Counted from the stretch's first letter, positions 9,151 to 17,945 are shown. The stretch: DNA of 64,000 nt from Methylobacterium sp. CB376 (GCF_029714205.1 NZ_CP121648.1:1984001-2048000); one strand, 5' to 3'. Program-made: numbers and translations. Notes: generated by a model not told the origin, from the letters alone.

Positions 9151-10080
9151 TCAGCGCCGGCCCGCGCGGGGCCGGGGCGCGGCGCCGCCGCGCCGCAATT
9201 CCAGGGTGGCCCAGCCCTCGATCATCCGCCGGCGGCGCAGCCGGAAGCCCTGGGCCGCGTAGGCCGCGAGCACGCCCGGAACGTCGCGCGCGATCAGGCC
9301 CGAGAGGACCAGGGTGCCCCCGGGCGCCACCACCCGGGTCAGGGAGGGGGCGAGGCGGGTGAGCGGCCGCGCCAGGATGTTGGCGAAGACAAGGTCGAAG
9401 CGGCGCGGCCGGTTCGCCCTCGCGTCGCGCACGCCCGGCCCCTCGTAGAGGGTGAGGAAGGGCGTGAGCCCGTTCAGGGCCGCGTTGCTGCGGGCCGTCG
9501 CGACCGCCTCCGGGTCGAGGTCGCCCGCCACCACGCGGGCGCGCAGCAGGCGCGCCGCCGCGAGGGCGAGGATGCCCGTCCCGGTGCCCACATCGAGGAT
9601 GCGGCGCGGCCGGCCGTGCCGGAGCCGGTCGACCAGGGCGAGCAGGCAGCCCAACGTCGTGCCGTGATGGCCGGTGCCGAAGGCGAGCGCCGCCTCGATC
9701 TCGATCGCCGCGTCGTTCGGGTGCACCCGCGCGCGGTCGTGCGCGCCGTGCACCAGCACCCGGCCGGCCCGCACGGGCTTGAGCCCCTCCAGGGAGGCCC
9801 GCACCCAATCCTGCTGGTCGATCGCCGCGAAGACCGCCCGGTCGGCCGCGTCCCCGACCAGCGGCCGGATCAGCTCGCGCACCGCCTCCTCGTCCGGCTC
9901 CTCCGAGAAATAGGCTTCGAGGCGCCACGTGACGCCGTCCTCCGCCTCGAAGGCCGCGACCGCGGTCTCGGTCGGGTCGAAGACCTCCCCGAGGAGGTCG
10001 GTCATGGCGCGCGCGCCGCGCTCGCTGGTGTCGAGGCGCAGCACGTGGGTCGGGCGGTGGGGCGGGAGGCCTTCGAGCAT
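9151..10080 (-). CDS. prmA: Ribosomal protein L11 methyltransferase
   Basis: This 309-residue class I SAM-dependent methyltransferase trimethylates ribosomal protein L11. Motif I is ILDVGTGTGILALAAA. The family catalytic-loop sequence appears as FDLVFANILARPL, and LAFGTGHHGTT is the PrmA substrate-binding segment just before motif I. The N-terminal 120 residues correspond to the L11-recognition domain. The ATG at 10080 fits family length. It stands alone and converges on the MarR-GNAT gene. Confidence 0.93.
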   Translation of the reverse strand: MLEGLPPHRPTHVLRLDTSERGARAMTDLLGEVFDPTETAVAAFEAEDGVTWRLEAYFSEEPDEEAVRELIRPLVGDAADRAVFAAIDQQDWVRASLEGLKPVRAGRVLVHGAHDRARVHPNDAAIEIEAALAFGTGHHGTTLGCLLALVDRLRHGRPRRILDVGTGTGILALAAARLLRARVVAGDLDPEAVATARSNAALNGLTPFLTLYEGPGVRDARANRPRRFDLVFANILARPLTRLAPSLTRVVAPGGTLVLSGLIARDVPGVLAAYAAQGFRLRRRRMIEGWATLELRRGGAAPRPRAGRR

Positions 10081-10245
10081 GCGCGGGATCTACCACCCGG
10101 GGCGCCGCCCCGCCACCGGCCGCCGGTCGCGTGCGCGGCGTCACCGCGCCGTCACGCCGCGCCGGCACAAATGGCGGGAACCGCGGCAGGAACGCCGCGT
10201 TCTTGCCGCGCCGGCCGCAGAAGCCGGGCCCGGAAGGACATCGCG

Positions 10246-10467
10246 ATGCGCGTGCGAGTTCGTGATCCCCTTCGTCGCTTCGAGGACCCCGTGTCATCCC
10301 CTCCCCCCCGGACGATCCGCCGGGCCGAGCGCCGCGAGCGCCCGCGCCCGCCGCTCACCGGCGAGGAGACCGCGCTGCCAGGGCACCTGCTCGTGCTGCT
10401 CAGCCGCCTGCACCGGGCCGAGCTCGCCTCCGCAAGCAGGACGGACCCGGCCGCCGGCTCCTCCTGA
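10246..10467 (+). CDS. Small basic hypothetical protein (73 aa)
   Basis: This short frame starts at an ATG with a good GGAAGGA site 7 bases upstream and ends before the 16-bp tandem array. The protein is Arg/Pro-rich in its first half (TIRRAERRERPRPP), then has an amphipathic stretch (HLLVLLSRLHRAELASA). No family was recognised. The ribosome site and the helix-like second half argue for a real gene, but composition alone could produce such a frame here. Confidence 0.5.
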   Translation: MRVRVRDPLRRFEDPVSSPPPRTIRRAERRERPRPPLTGEETALPGHLLVLLSRLHRAELASASRTDPAAGSS

Positions 10468-10512
10468 GGCGGCCGGCAGGGTCGTCCGCGTCCGCGCTTG
10501 GCCGAAGCCGCA

Positions 10513-10695
10513 GCCGAAGTGGCGCATGGCCGAAGTGGCGCTTGGCCGAAGTGGCGCTTGGCCGAAGTGGCGCTTGGCCGAAGTGGCGCTTGGCCGAAGT
10601 GGCGCTTGGCCGAAGTGGCGCTTGGCCGAAGTGGCGCTTGGCCGAAGTGGCGCTTGGCCGAAGTGGCGCTTGGCCGAAGTGGCGCTTGGCCGAAG
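10513..10695. repeat. Tandem array: 11 copies of a 16-bp unit
   Basis: The unit GCCGAAGTGGCGCTTG repeats head to tail from 10513 to 10688, exactly 11 units, followed by a partial unit to 10695. Ten units are identical; the first reads GCGCATG in place of GCGCTTG. Because 16 is not a multiple of three, any frame through it gives a 16-residue peptide period. It ends 47 bp before the modA start. Confidence 0.95.
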
Positions 10696-10742
10696 CCCGC
10701 AGGTGACCTATGGTGAGGCCGCATCAGCGACGGACGGGATCC

Positions 10743-11531
10743 ATGCGGCTCACTCGGCGGGGCGTCATCCTGGGGCTGGCGGGGCTCGGCCTCGCGCGGG
10801 GCGCGCGGGCCGAGGGTCCGCCCGTGCTGGTCTTCGCGGCGGCGAGCCTGAAGAACGCCCTCGACGAGGCGCTGCAATCCTGGTCGCGCCGCACCGGCAA
10901 GGCCGTCCGCGCCTCCTACGCCGCCTCGAACACGCTCGCCAAGCAGATCGAGGCGGGGGCGCCCGCCGACCTGTTCTTCACGGCGGATCTCGACTGGATG
11001 GGTTACGTGGCCGCCCGGAACCTGATCCGGCCGGGGACGCGGGTCGAACTCCTCGGCAACAGCCTCGTCCTCGTCGCCCCCCGGGACTCGACCGTCTCCG
11101 TCGCGCTGGCGCCCGGCCTCGACCTGCGGGCCGCGCTCGGCTCAGGGCGGCTGGCGATGGGCCATGTCGAGGCGGTGCCGGCCGGCAAGTACGGCAAGGC
11201 GGCGCTCACCCATCTGGGCGCCTGGGAGGGCGTGAAGGACCGGGTGGCCCAGGCCGAGAGCGTGCGCGCCGCGCTCCTCCTCGTCTCGCGGGGCGAGGCG
11301 CCGCTCGGGATCGTCTACGCCACCGACGCGGTGGCGGATGCGGGGGTGCGGGTGGTGGCGACCTTCCCGGCCGACAGCCACCCGCCCATCGTCTACCCGC
11401 TCGCGCAGGTCGCGGCCTCCACCCACCCGGACGCGCCCGCGCTGCTCGCGGACCTGCGCGGGCCCGAGGCGCGGGCCGCCTTCGAGCGGCAGGGCTTCAC
11501 GCTGCTGGCCTCGCCGGCCGGCCGCTCCTGA
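10743..11531 (+). CDS. modA: Molybdate ABC transporter substrate-binding protein
   Basis: This 262-residue periplasmic protein has an N-terminal export signal with twin arginines (TRRGVILGLAGLGLA, likely cut after ARA). The mature part is ModA-like: VLVFAAASLKNALDE, SYAASNTLAKQIEAGAPADLFFTAD, GHVEAVPAGKYGKAAL and GIVYATDA. It binds molybdate or tungstate. No modB or modC is next to it, so its channel must be elsewhere, or it is an orphan. An upstream in-frame ATG at 10710 would add 11 residues, but the start at 10743 puts the signal peptide first. moaE (molybdopterin synthase) lies 1.4 kb downstream. Confidence 0.9.
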   Translation: MRLTRRGVILGLAGLGLARGARAEGPPVLVFAAASLKNALDEALQSWSRRTGKAVRASYAASNTLAKQIEAGAPADLFFTADLDWMGYVAARNLIRPGTRVELLGNSLVLVAPRDSTVSVALAPGLDLRAALGSGRLAMGHVEAVPAGKYGKAALTHLGAWEGVKDRVAQAESVRAALLLVSRGEAPLGIVYATDAVADAGVRVVATFPADSHPPIVYPLAQVAASTHPDAPALLADLRGPEARAAFERQGFTLLASPAGRS

Positions 11532-11543
11532 CCCCCATACCAG

Positions 11544-11562
11544 CGGTCACGTCTCGTGACCG
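11544..11562 (+). terminator. Hairpin after modA
   Basis: CGGTCACG, loop TCT and CGTGACCG form a perfect 8-bp stem 12 bp after the modA stop. Only a short T-containing run follows (TTGGTTCGG), so intrinsic termination is plausible but weak. Confidence 0.5.
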
Positions 11563-11670
11563 TTGGTTCGGTTCTCGAATGTGCGCCGAGCCATTCTTCT
11601 CACCAAGCCCTTGGCGTGGTGCCGAGCATTCGGGACGGTCGACGGCCCGACGCGTCCCGGGCCGTTGCGA

Positions 11671-12741
11671 TCAGGCCTCCGGTGAAAGTGCGATCTGGGC
11701 CTTGCGGTAGCGGCGGCCATAGCCGGCATATTGCTCGACGATGCGGCGCATCATCTCGCGCTTGCCCGCATCGAGCGGCGCGAGGCGGCGCGCCGGGCGC
11801 CCGCCCCAGAGCCAGCCGGATTCCAGCACTTGGCCCGCCGCGGTGACGGTTCCGGCCGCGACCAGCACGTCCTCGTCCACGACGGTGCCGGGGGCGAGGA
11901 CGGCCCCGATGCCGACGAGGCTGCGCGGGCCGATCCGCCCGTCCGCCGCCACCACGTTGTGGCCGAGGGTGGTGTCCCGCTCGATCACCAGCCCGGCCCC
12001 GAGGGGGCGCAGGACGCTGTTGTCCTGCACGTTCGCGTTCGGGCCGACCGCGATCGGCCCGGCCGCCGCGTCGAGGTCGCAGCCGAAGAAGATGCTGGCC
12101 CCCGGGGCGAGGTCGACCGGCCCGGCGAGGCGCGCGCTCAGGGCGACGAACACGGCGGGCGCGGGATGGCCCGGGGCCGCCGCCGGCACGGCCGCCGCGG
12201 GGCCGGCGCGCAGGCGCGCGGCCCGGGCGGCGGCCTCGCCCGCGGCGAGCCGGCGCAGGGGCGCGGCGGGCGAGCCCGCGTAGAGCAGGCCCGCCGCGAG
12301 GGTCGAGCGGGGATAGACGGTGCTGCCGGCCTCGATCACCACCCCGTCCTCGACCACGGAGCCGTCGAGCACGACGCAATCGTCCTCGACCACGCAATCG
12401 TCCCCGACCGTGCAGGCATGCACGACGGCGTTGCGCCCGACCGTGACCCGGTCGCCCAGGATGCAGGGGTACTTGTCCTGGGCGATGTGGAGCGTCGCCC
12501 GCGGCCCGAGCCAGAGGCCGTCGCCCGCGATGACGTCGTGGCCGTCGCCGCGGATCACCGCGGCGTCGCCGAGCCACGCCCCGGCGCCGAGGCTGGTGCG
12601 GCCGATCACCGTGCTGCGCCGCCCGCAGCGGGCCGGCGGGGAGGCGAAGGCCGGCTCGGTGCCGTCGTAGGGAAGCAGCAGGTCGGGGCGCACGGGGTCT
12701 CTCGCGTCGGGGCCGGCCCCGCACGGGGCCCCGCGCTTCAT
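11671..12741 (-). CDS. Protein with two left-handed beta-helix (gamma-carbonic-anhydrase-like) domains
   Basis: This 356-residue protein has two blocks of hexapeptide repeats. The first (about 45-155) has IGRTSLGAGAWLGDAAVIRGDG and hexad runs such as VGDDCVVEDDCVV. The second (about 205-335) has VDLAPGASIFFGCDLDAAAGPIAVGP, GHNVV and IGIGAVLAPGTVV, which resembles gamma-CA/PaaY/YrdA proteins. GHNVV could supply a zinc His; the full three-His set is not obvious in either half. The middle is Ala/Pro-rich. An acetyltransferase-type role cannot be excluded. Confidence 0.75.
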   Translation of the reverse strand: MKRGAPCGAGPDARDPVRPDLLLPYDGTEPAFASPPARCGRRSTVIGRTSLGAGAWLGDAAVIRGDGHDVIAGDGLWLGPRATLHIAQDKYPCILGDRVTVGRNAVVHACTVGDDCVVEDDCVVLDGSVVEDGVVIEAGSTVYPRSTLAAGLLYAGSPAAPLRRLAAGEAAARAARLRAGPAAAVPAAAPGHPAPAVFVALSARLAGPVDLAPGASIFFGCDLDAAAGPIAVGPNANVQDNSVLRPLGAGLVIERDTTLGHNVVAADGRIGPRSLVGIGAVLAPGTVVDEDVLVAAGTVTAAGQVLESGWLWGGRPARRLAPLDAGKREMMRRIVEQYAGYGRRYRKAQIALSPEA

Positions 12742-12794
12742 GCACCGCGGCCCGGTGCGGGGCCAGCCCCGATCGCGCCGCCGGGCGGGCCGTG

Positions 12795-12912
12795 CTAAGC
12801 ATCATGCGCCGAAGGGGTCGCCGGTTCGCCGGCGAACCGAAGCACCGCGTCAGCGAAAATGATGCAAGAACAAGAGCGAAGCAGAGTTGCCCGGCGCAGC
12901 TCGGCTTGGGGA
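12795..12912. repeat. Class A dispersed repeat, copy 2
   Basis: It starts CTAAGCATCATGCGCCGAAG, continues GTCGCCGGTTC, and after a longer middle has AAAATGATGCAAGAACAAGAG and GAAGCAGAGTTGCCCGG. These blocks match copies 1 and 3 in the same order, with an insertion in the middle and a degraded last palindrome. It lies in the gap before moaE. Confidence 0.65.
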
Positions 12913-12918
12913 GCCCGC

Positions 12919-13374
12919 ATGATCCCGCGCCTGAGCATCCAGTCCGACCCCTTCGACGTCGCGGCCGAGATCGCCGCCCTGTCCGCCGCGACGGACGGCC
13001 GGGCGGGGGCGGTCGTCAGCTTCACGGGCCTGTGCCGGGACGAGGGCGGGCGCCTCGCCGCCCTCGAACTGGAGCATTATCCGGGCATGGCGGAGGAGGA
13101 GGTCGGGCGGGTGCTCGACGAGGCCGCCCGGCGCTGGCCGCTCGACGGGGTGACGGTGATCCACCGCCACGGGCGGATCCGGCCGGGGGAGGGCATCGTC
13201 CTGGTGCTGACGGCCTCGGCACACCGCGAGGCGGCCTTCGCGGCGGCGAGTTTCCTGATGGACTACCTCAAGACCCGGGCGCCGTTCTGGAAGCGCGAGC
13301 ACCTGCGCGACGGGACAATGGGGGGCTGGGTCGAGGCCACGGCGCAGGACGAGGCGGCGGCCGGGCGCTGGTAG
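12919..13374 (+). CDS. moaE: Molybdopterin synthase catalytic subunit
   Basis: This 151-residue protein is the large subunit of molybdopterin synthase, which transfers sulfur from the MoaD thiocarboxylate to precursor Z. Conserved parts: GAVVSFTGLCRDE, LELEHYPGMAEEE, VIHRHGRIRPGE and the active-site stretch LMDYLKTRAPFWKRE with its two lysines. The ATG at 12919 follows a GGGGAG site. The frame is open back to 12859, but that part is class A repeat sequence. No moaD is adjacent. Confidence 0.93.
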   Translation: MIPRLSIQSDPFDVAAEIAALSAATDGRAGAVVSFTGLCRDEGGRLAALELEHYPGMAEEEVGRVLDEAARRWPLDGVTVIHRHGRIRPGEGIVLVLTASAHREAAFAAASFLMDYLKTRAPFWKREHLRDGTMGGWVEATAQDEAAAGRW

Positions 13375-13477
13375 CGGGGTCCGGCGGGCGGTCCTCCCCG
13401 GCGGGACATCGCGGCCGGCCGGCCTATCTTGCCGCGCAGTGAGCGCCCCCTGCGCGGTGCCCGGAGAGGATCGGTTC

Positions 13478-14539
13478 ATGACGGAGGCGGGGGTGCGGCC
13501 GCGGCTGCTCGCGGGGATCGGGGTCGTGCTGTTCGCGGCCGGGCTCGGGCTGACGTGGCAGGCGGCGGACACGCTGCTGCTGATCTTCGCCGGCATCCTG
13601 TTCGGCGTCTTCCTGGACGGGCTGGCGCGCCTCCTCGGCCAGGTCCTGCCGCTCGGCCACGGCGCGCGCCTCGCGCTCGTGAGCGTGCTCCTCGCCGGCC
13701 TCGTCCTCGGCCTCGCCGGGTTCGGGGGCGCGACGGTGGCGGCCCAGGCGGACACGCTCGGCCAGACCCTGAAGCAGCAGACCGAGACGGTCCGCGGCTG
13801 GCTCAGGACGCGCGGCATCGATACGCGCGACCTCGACCTCGCGGGCGGGGAGGGGGCCGCGAAGGAGGGTGCCGCCCGCGGCGCCCTGCCGAATCCGAGC
13901 GCCCTCCTGTCGGAGGCGGGCCGGATGCTGGGGCAGGCCTCGATGATCGCCGTGCGGGTCTTCGGAGCGATCGGCAACCTGTTCGTGGTGGTGGCCCTCG
14001 GGCTGTTCCTGGCGGCCCAGCCGGCCGCCTACCGGGAAGGGCTGCTGCGCTTCGTCCCCCGCCGCCACCGCTCCCGCGCCGCCGAGATTTTGGACGCGAC
14101 CGGGGAGACGCTGCGGCACTGGCTCTTCGGCCAGCTCGCGATCATGGCGGCGATCTTCGTCTGCGTCTGGCTCGGCCTGTCCCTGCTCGGCCTCGACGGG
14201 GCGCTGATCCTCGGCCTCCAGGCGGGGCTGCTCTGCTTCATCCCGACGGTCGGCGCGCTCGTGGCCGGGCTGGTGATCGTGCTGGCCGGGCTCGCCCAGG
14301 GCCTGAAGGGGGCGCTCGGCGGCCTCGCCATCTACCTGCTGGTCCAGGCGCTGGAGAGCTACGTGCTCACGCCCTTCATCCAGAAGCGCGCCCTCGACAT
14401 CCCGCCCGCGACGATCTTCGCCGGGCAGATCCTGCTCGGCGTGCTGCTCGGGCTGTGGGGCATCGCCCTCGCCCTGCCGCTGATGGCGGTGGCCAAGGTG
14501 CTGCTCGACCGGCTCTACCGGCCCGAGATCGAGGCGTGA
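13478..14539 (+). CDS. AI-2E family transporter (PerM/YdiK type membrane protein)
   Basis: This 353-residue inner-membrane protein has about eight hydrophobic helices in the AI-2E/UPF0118 arrangement: two at the N-terminus, a soluble part of about 90-140, then a cluster with GLQAGLLCFIPTVGALVAGL and the conserved tail ESYVLTPFIQKRALDIPPA. Members export autoinducer-2 or other small molecules, or exchange ions; the substrate is unknown. The ATG at 13478 follows GGAGAGGAT. Confidence 0.88.
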   Translation: MTEAGVRPRLLAGIGVVLFAAGLGLTWQAADTLLLIFAGILFGVFLDGLARLLGQVLPLGHGARLALVSVLLAGLVLGLAGFGGATVAAQADTLGQTLKQQTETVRGWLRTRGIDTRDLDLAGGEGAAKEGAARGALPNPSALLSEAGRMLGQASMIAVRVFGAIGNLFVVVALGLFLAAQPAAYREGLLRFVPRRHRSRAAEILDATGETLRHWLFGQLAIMAAIFVCVWLGLSLLGLDGALILGLQAGLLCFIPTVGALVAGLVIVLAGLAQGLKGALGGLAIYLLVQALESYVLTPFIQKRALDIPPATIFAGQILLGVLLGLWGIALALPLMAVAKVLLDRLYRPEIEA

Positions 14540-14735
14540 TCCGGGATCCGCCTGATCGAAGCTGGATCCCGGACCACGAGCCTGCGCGGCGCCTGAGCGC
14601 GGCGCCTGAGCGACGCCGACAGCCGCATGGCCGAAATGCGAGATGGCGAAGCCATCAACCGGACGGCGTATGCCAAGCCCGCGCGGCGCCTGAGCGAAGC
14701 CGACATCCGCTTTGCGAAGCAATCAACCGGATGCC
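14540..14735. repeat. Class B dispersed repeat, copy 2 (inverted)
   Basis: On the minus strand this reads TCGGCTTCGCTCAGGCGCCG and CGCGGGCTTGGCAT, then GGTTGATGGCTTCGCCATC, a second core and a closing palindrome with GGGATCCAGC. The same succession, including TTGATGGCTTCGCCATCTC and a GGATCCGC hairpin, is found on the plus strand at 36930-37063. Confidence 0.7.
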
Positions 14736-14741
14736 TATGTG

Positions 14742-15023
14742 TCAGGGGCCGCCGACGAGGCGCAGCACCGGCCGCCCCGAGGGTCTGACGAAGACGACGT
14801 CGCAGCCCTGCGCCGATTCCTCGATCACCCGGGCGCGGTAGCCGAACTGCGCGGCCACGTCCCGCACCTGGACCAGGGTCTCGGGGGACACCCGCTGCGT
14901 GAAGGCGGTCGCGCCCGCGGCGAGGCGGGCGACGACGAGGCCGATGGTCACGCCCTCGCCGAACTCGGCGCAGCGCCCCGGGAAGCTCAAGCGCACCCCG
15001 TCCTCGACCTCGATCTGGCTCAT
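14742..15023 (-). CDS. Conserved-looking hypothetical protein (93 aa)
   Basis: A 93-residue soluble protein with a balanced amino-acid mix (IEVEDGVRLSFPGRCAEFGE then VTIGLVVARLAAG), unlike the Arg/Pro-rich false frames around it. The ATG follows a GGATGG...AGG site. No signal peptide, membrane segment or known domain was recognised. The class B repeat begins right after its stop. Confidence 0.65.
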   Translation of the reverse strand: MSQIEVEDGVRLSFPGRCAEFGEGVTIGLVVARLAAGATAFTQRVSPETLVQVRDVAAQFGYRARVIEESAQGCDVVFVRPSGRPVLRLVGGP

Positions 15024-15159
15024 CCTGCGACCATCCTCTCGCCATCAGTCTTAATCGGACGAGCCTAAAGACTTGGTGATGAGCGTGCGCCGCGCCACGG
15101 CTCAGCGCAGGACAGCGGCCGGTCGATCGACTTGCGTGTCCATTCCCGGCGCGGGCCCC

Positions 15160-16500
15160 TCAGGCGCGCGCCGGAAAAGCCTCCTCGAACCGGGCCGCCT
15201 CGCCGGAGGCGGGCGTCACCAGGCTGCCCTCCCACATCACGGTCGCGCCGCGCACCAGCGTGCCGACCGGCCAGCCCGTGACCGTCGTGCCGTCGTAGGG
15301 CGTCCAGCCGCAGCGGCTGGCGATCCAGGCGTTGCGGATCGTCTCGCGGCGCTTCAGGTCCACCACCGTGACGTCCGCGTCGTAGCCGACCGCGAGGCGG
15401 CCCTTGCGGGCGAGCCCGAAGGCGCGCTGCGGCCCCGCGCTCGTCAGGTCGACGAAGCGCGCGAGGCTCAGGCGCCCCGCCGCCACGTGGTCGAGCATGA
15501 TCGGCACCAGCGTCTGCACCCCGGTCATGCCGGAGGGGGAATCCGGGTAGGGCTTGGCCTTCTCCTCCAGGGTGTGGGGGGCGTGGTCGGAGCCGAGCAC
15601 GTCCGCGACGCCCTGGGAGAGACCCCACCAGATCCCGTCGCGATGGGCGGCGTCGCGCACCGGCGGGTTCATCTGCACCAGCGTGCCGAGGCGCGGATAG
15701 GCCTCCGCGCCGTCCAGGGTGAGGTGGTGGGGCGTCACCTCCACGGTCGCCACGTCCTTGTGCGCGGCGAGGAAGCGCATCTCCTCGGCGGTGGAGATGT
15801 GCAGGATGTGGATCCGCGCGCCGGTCTCCCGGGCGATCCGCACCAGGCGCTGCGTCGCCGTGAGCGCCGCCTCGGGCGAGCGCCAGACCGGGTGCGAGGA
15901 CGGGTCGCCCGGCACGCGCAGGCCCTTGCGGGCGCGCAGCATCGCCTCGTCCTCGGCGTGGAAGGCGGCGCGGCGGCGGATGCGCTTCAGGATCTCGGTG
16001 ATCCCCGCATCGTCCTCGACCAGGAGCGAGCCCGTCGAGGAGCCGATGAAGACCTTGATCCCCGCCGCTCCCGGCAGCCGCTCCAGCTCCGCCACCTCGG
16101 CGGCGTTCTCGTGCGTGCCCCCGACCCAGAAGGCGAAGTCGCAGTGCATGCGGTGATGGGCGCGGCGGAGCTTGTCGGCGAGCGCCTCCGGGCCGGTCGT
16201 CTGGGGATTGGTGTTGGGCATCTCGAACACCGTCGTGACGCCTCCCATCACGGCGGCGCGCGAGCCGGTCTCCAGATCCTCCTTGTGGTCGAGCCCGGGC
16301 TCGCGGAAATGCACCTGGCTGTCGATCACCCCCGGCAGGAGATGCAGGCCGGTGCAGTCCCGGACCTCGCCGGCCGCCGCGGTGGCGAGGTCGCCGATGG
16401 CCGCGACCCGCCCGGCCCGGATGCCGAGATCGCCCGGCCCGACGCCGTCGTGGTTGACGAGCGTGCCGCCGCGCAGGATCAGGTCGAAGCTCTGGGTCAT
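15160..16500 (-). CDS. pyrC: Dihydroorotase (class I amidohydrolase)
   Basis: This 446-residue amidohydrolase is probably a dihydroorotase of pyrimidine synthesis. Metal and catalytic residues are visible: DSQVHFREPG (VHxR), the lysine in GIKVFIGSS (normally carboxylated), His in AAFHAEDE, His in IHILHIST and Asp in VLGSDHAPH. Class I dihydroorotases and allantoinases are related; GSDHAPH and overall pattern favour dihydroorotase. ATG 16500 is preferred over a TTG at 16521. It is divergent from the ygfZ-type gene with 107 bp between, and no other pyr gene is near. Confidence 0.85.
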   Translation of the reverse strand: MTQSFDLILRGGTLVNHDGVGPGDLGIRAGRVAAIGDLATAAAGEVRDCTGLHLLPGVIDSQVHFREPGLDHKEDLETGSRAAVMGGVTTVFEMPNTNPQTTGPEALADKLRRAHHRMHCDFAFWVGGTHENAAEVAELERLPGAAGIKVFIGSSTGSLLVEDDAGITEILKRIRRRAAFHAEDEAMLRARKGLRVPGDPSSHPVWRSPEAALTATQRLVRIARETGARIHILHISTAEEMRFLAAHKDVATVEVTPHHLTLDGAEAYPRLGTLVQMNPPVRDAAHRDGIWWGLSQGVADVLGSDHAPHTLEEKAKPYPDSPSGMTGVQTLVPIMLDHVAAGRLSLARFVDLTSAGPQRAFGLARKGRLAVGYDADVTVVDLKRRETIRNAWIASRCGWTPYDGTTVTGWPVGTLVRGATVMWEGSLVTPASGEAARFEEAFPARA

Positions 16501-16607
16501 CGCGGCCGTCTCCGGGCTCAAGGCCGATTGAGGGCGGCCCCGAGGCGGCTTATGTCAGCCTCGCCGGAGGTTCAAGCGGGGCCCCGGACCAGAAGGACCG
16601 CCTGCCG

Positions 16608-17441
16608 ATGCCGATCGCCCTCCTGCCGGACCGCGCCGTGCTGAGCGTGGCCGGCGACGATGCGCCGGGATTCCTCCAGGGGCTCGTGACCTGCAACGTC
16701 GAGACCCTGCCGCCGGGCGAGGCGCGGCTGGGGGCGCTGCTCACCCCCCAGGGCAAGGTCCTGATCGACTTCCTGATCAGCCGCGCGGCGGAGGGTTTCG
16801 CCCTCGACGTCGCGCGGGCGCTGCTGCCGGACCTCACCCGGCGCCTGACCCTGTATCGGCTGCGGGCCAAGGTCGCCTTCGCGGAGGCGCCGCTGCGGGT
16901 CCTGGCGGTCTGGGGCGGGCCGCCGGCGGGCGCGTGGCTGCGCGACGGGCGCCTGCCCGCCCTCGGCTGGCGGCGCCATGCCGGGGAGGGCGAGGGCCCG
17001 GCCCCGGACGCGACCGCGGAGGATTACGCCGCCCACCGGATCGGGCTCGGCGTGCCGGAGGGGGGCGCCGACTTCGCCCTCGGCGACGCTTTCCCGCACG
17101 AGGCGCTGATGGACCAGCTCGGCGGCGTCGATTTCCGCAAGGGCTGCTACGTCGGCCAGGAGGTGGTGTCGCGCATGCAGCATCGCGGCACGGCCCGGAC
17201 CCGGGTCGTCCCGGTGGCCTATGCGGGCGCCCGGGCGGCGGCGCCCGGCACGGCCGTCACGGCGGGGGCGCGGGCCCTCGGCCAGACCGGCGGCGCCGCG
17301 GGCGCGCGGGGCCTCGCGCTCCTGCGCCTCGACCGGCTCGCCGACGCCGTCGCGGCCGGCGAGGCGATCGAGGCGGGCGGGCTGGCACTGCGGGTCGAGC
17401 GGCCGGCCTTCGCCAGTTTCGAGGTTCCGGGGGCGGGGTAG
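16608..17441 (+). CDS. ygfZ: YgfZ/CAF17-type folate-binding Fe-S maintenance protein
   Basis: This 277-residue protein belongs to the GcvT-like YgfZ family, which uses tetrahydrofolate to help assemble or repair certain Fe-S enzymes. The signature KGCYVGQE is at residues 178-185, and the N-terminus has VAGDDAPGFLQGLVTCNV and LTPQGKVLIDFLI. It lacks the glycine-cleavage features of GcvT. ATG 16608 gives family length. The C-terminal third is Ala/Gly-rich but keeps the ERPAFASF end. Confidence 0.9.
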   Translation: MPIALLPDRAVLSVAGDDAPGFLQGLVTCNVETLPPGEARLGALLTPQGKVLIDFLISRAAEGFALDVARALLPDLTRRLTLYRLRAKVAFAEAPLRVLAVWGGPPAGAWLRDGRLPALGWRRHAGEGEGPAPDATAEDYAAHRIGLGVPEGGADFALGDAFPHEALMDQLGGVDFRKGCYVGQEVVSRMQHRGTARTRVVPVAYAGARAAAPGTAVTAGARALGQTGGAAGARGLALLRLDRLADAVAAGEAIEAGGLALRVERPAFASFEVPGAG

Positions 17442-17474
17442 GGCGCCGGCCGGTGCGGGGCGCCGCCGCGCGCC

Positions 17475-17945
17475 TCACCCCTCCACGGGCTGGCACACAT
17501 CCACCCAGGCGGCGCCGACGAGGTCGGCCATCCGCTCCGGCGGCAGCCGCACGGAGCTGTGGGTGGAGCCGCCGGCCGGGATCACCTCCGCGAAGGCGCG
17601 CAGCGACACGTCGCAATAGACCGGCAGCGGCGCCGGCAGGCCGAAGGGGCAGACGCCGCCGACCGGGTGGCTCGTCACCCGCTCGGTCTCCTCGGCGTCG
17701 AGCATGCGCGCCCGCCCGCCGAAGGCGTCCTTCATCTTGCGGTTGTCGAGCCGGGCATCGCCCCGGGTCACGACCAGCAGGACGCGCTCGCCCACCCGCA
17801 GCGACAGGGTCTTGGCGATCTGCCCGGGCGCGACGCCGTGCGCGTCGGCCGCGAGCGCCACCGTGGCGGAGCTCGCGCGCGTCTCGATGACCGCGAGGTC
17901 GGGCGCGCGCGCGGCGAGGAACGCCCGCACGGAGTCGAGGCTCAT
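17475..17945 (-). CDS. YbaK/EbsC-type aminoacyl-tRNA deacylase
   Basis: This 156-residue protein fits the YbaK/ProX editing family, which removes misloaded amino acids from tRNA. It has GQIAKTLSLRVGERVLLVVTRG, the LDNRKMKDAFG segment and VGGVCPFGLP, the conserved GG.CPFG loop of the family. ATG 17945 is chosen because the frame upstream belongs to the next gene's region. The 87-residue gene at 17956 ends 10 bp upstream on the same strand, so the two may be co-transcribed. Confidence 0.88.
   Translation of the reverse strand: MSLDSVRAFLAARAPDLAVIETRASSATVALAADAHGVAPGQIAKTLSLRVGERVLLVVTRGDARLDNRKMKDAFGGRARMLDAEETERVTSHPVGGVCPFGLPAPLPVYCDVSLRAFAEVIPAGGSTHSSVRLPPERMADLVGAAWVDVCQPVEG

Noticed and set aside
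10513..10695. Possible CRISPR array or repeat protein
   Set aside because: The units are directly adjacent without spacers, 16 bp long, and shift frame every unit; no cas genes are present.
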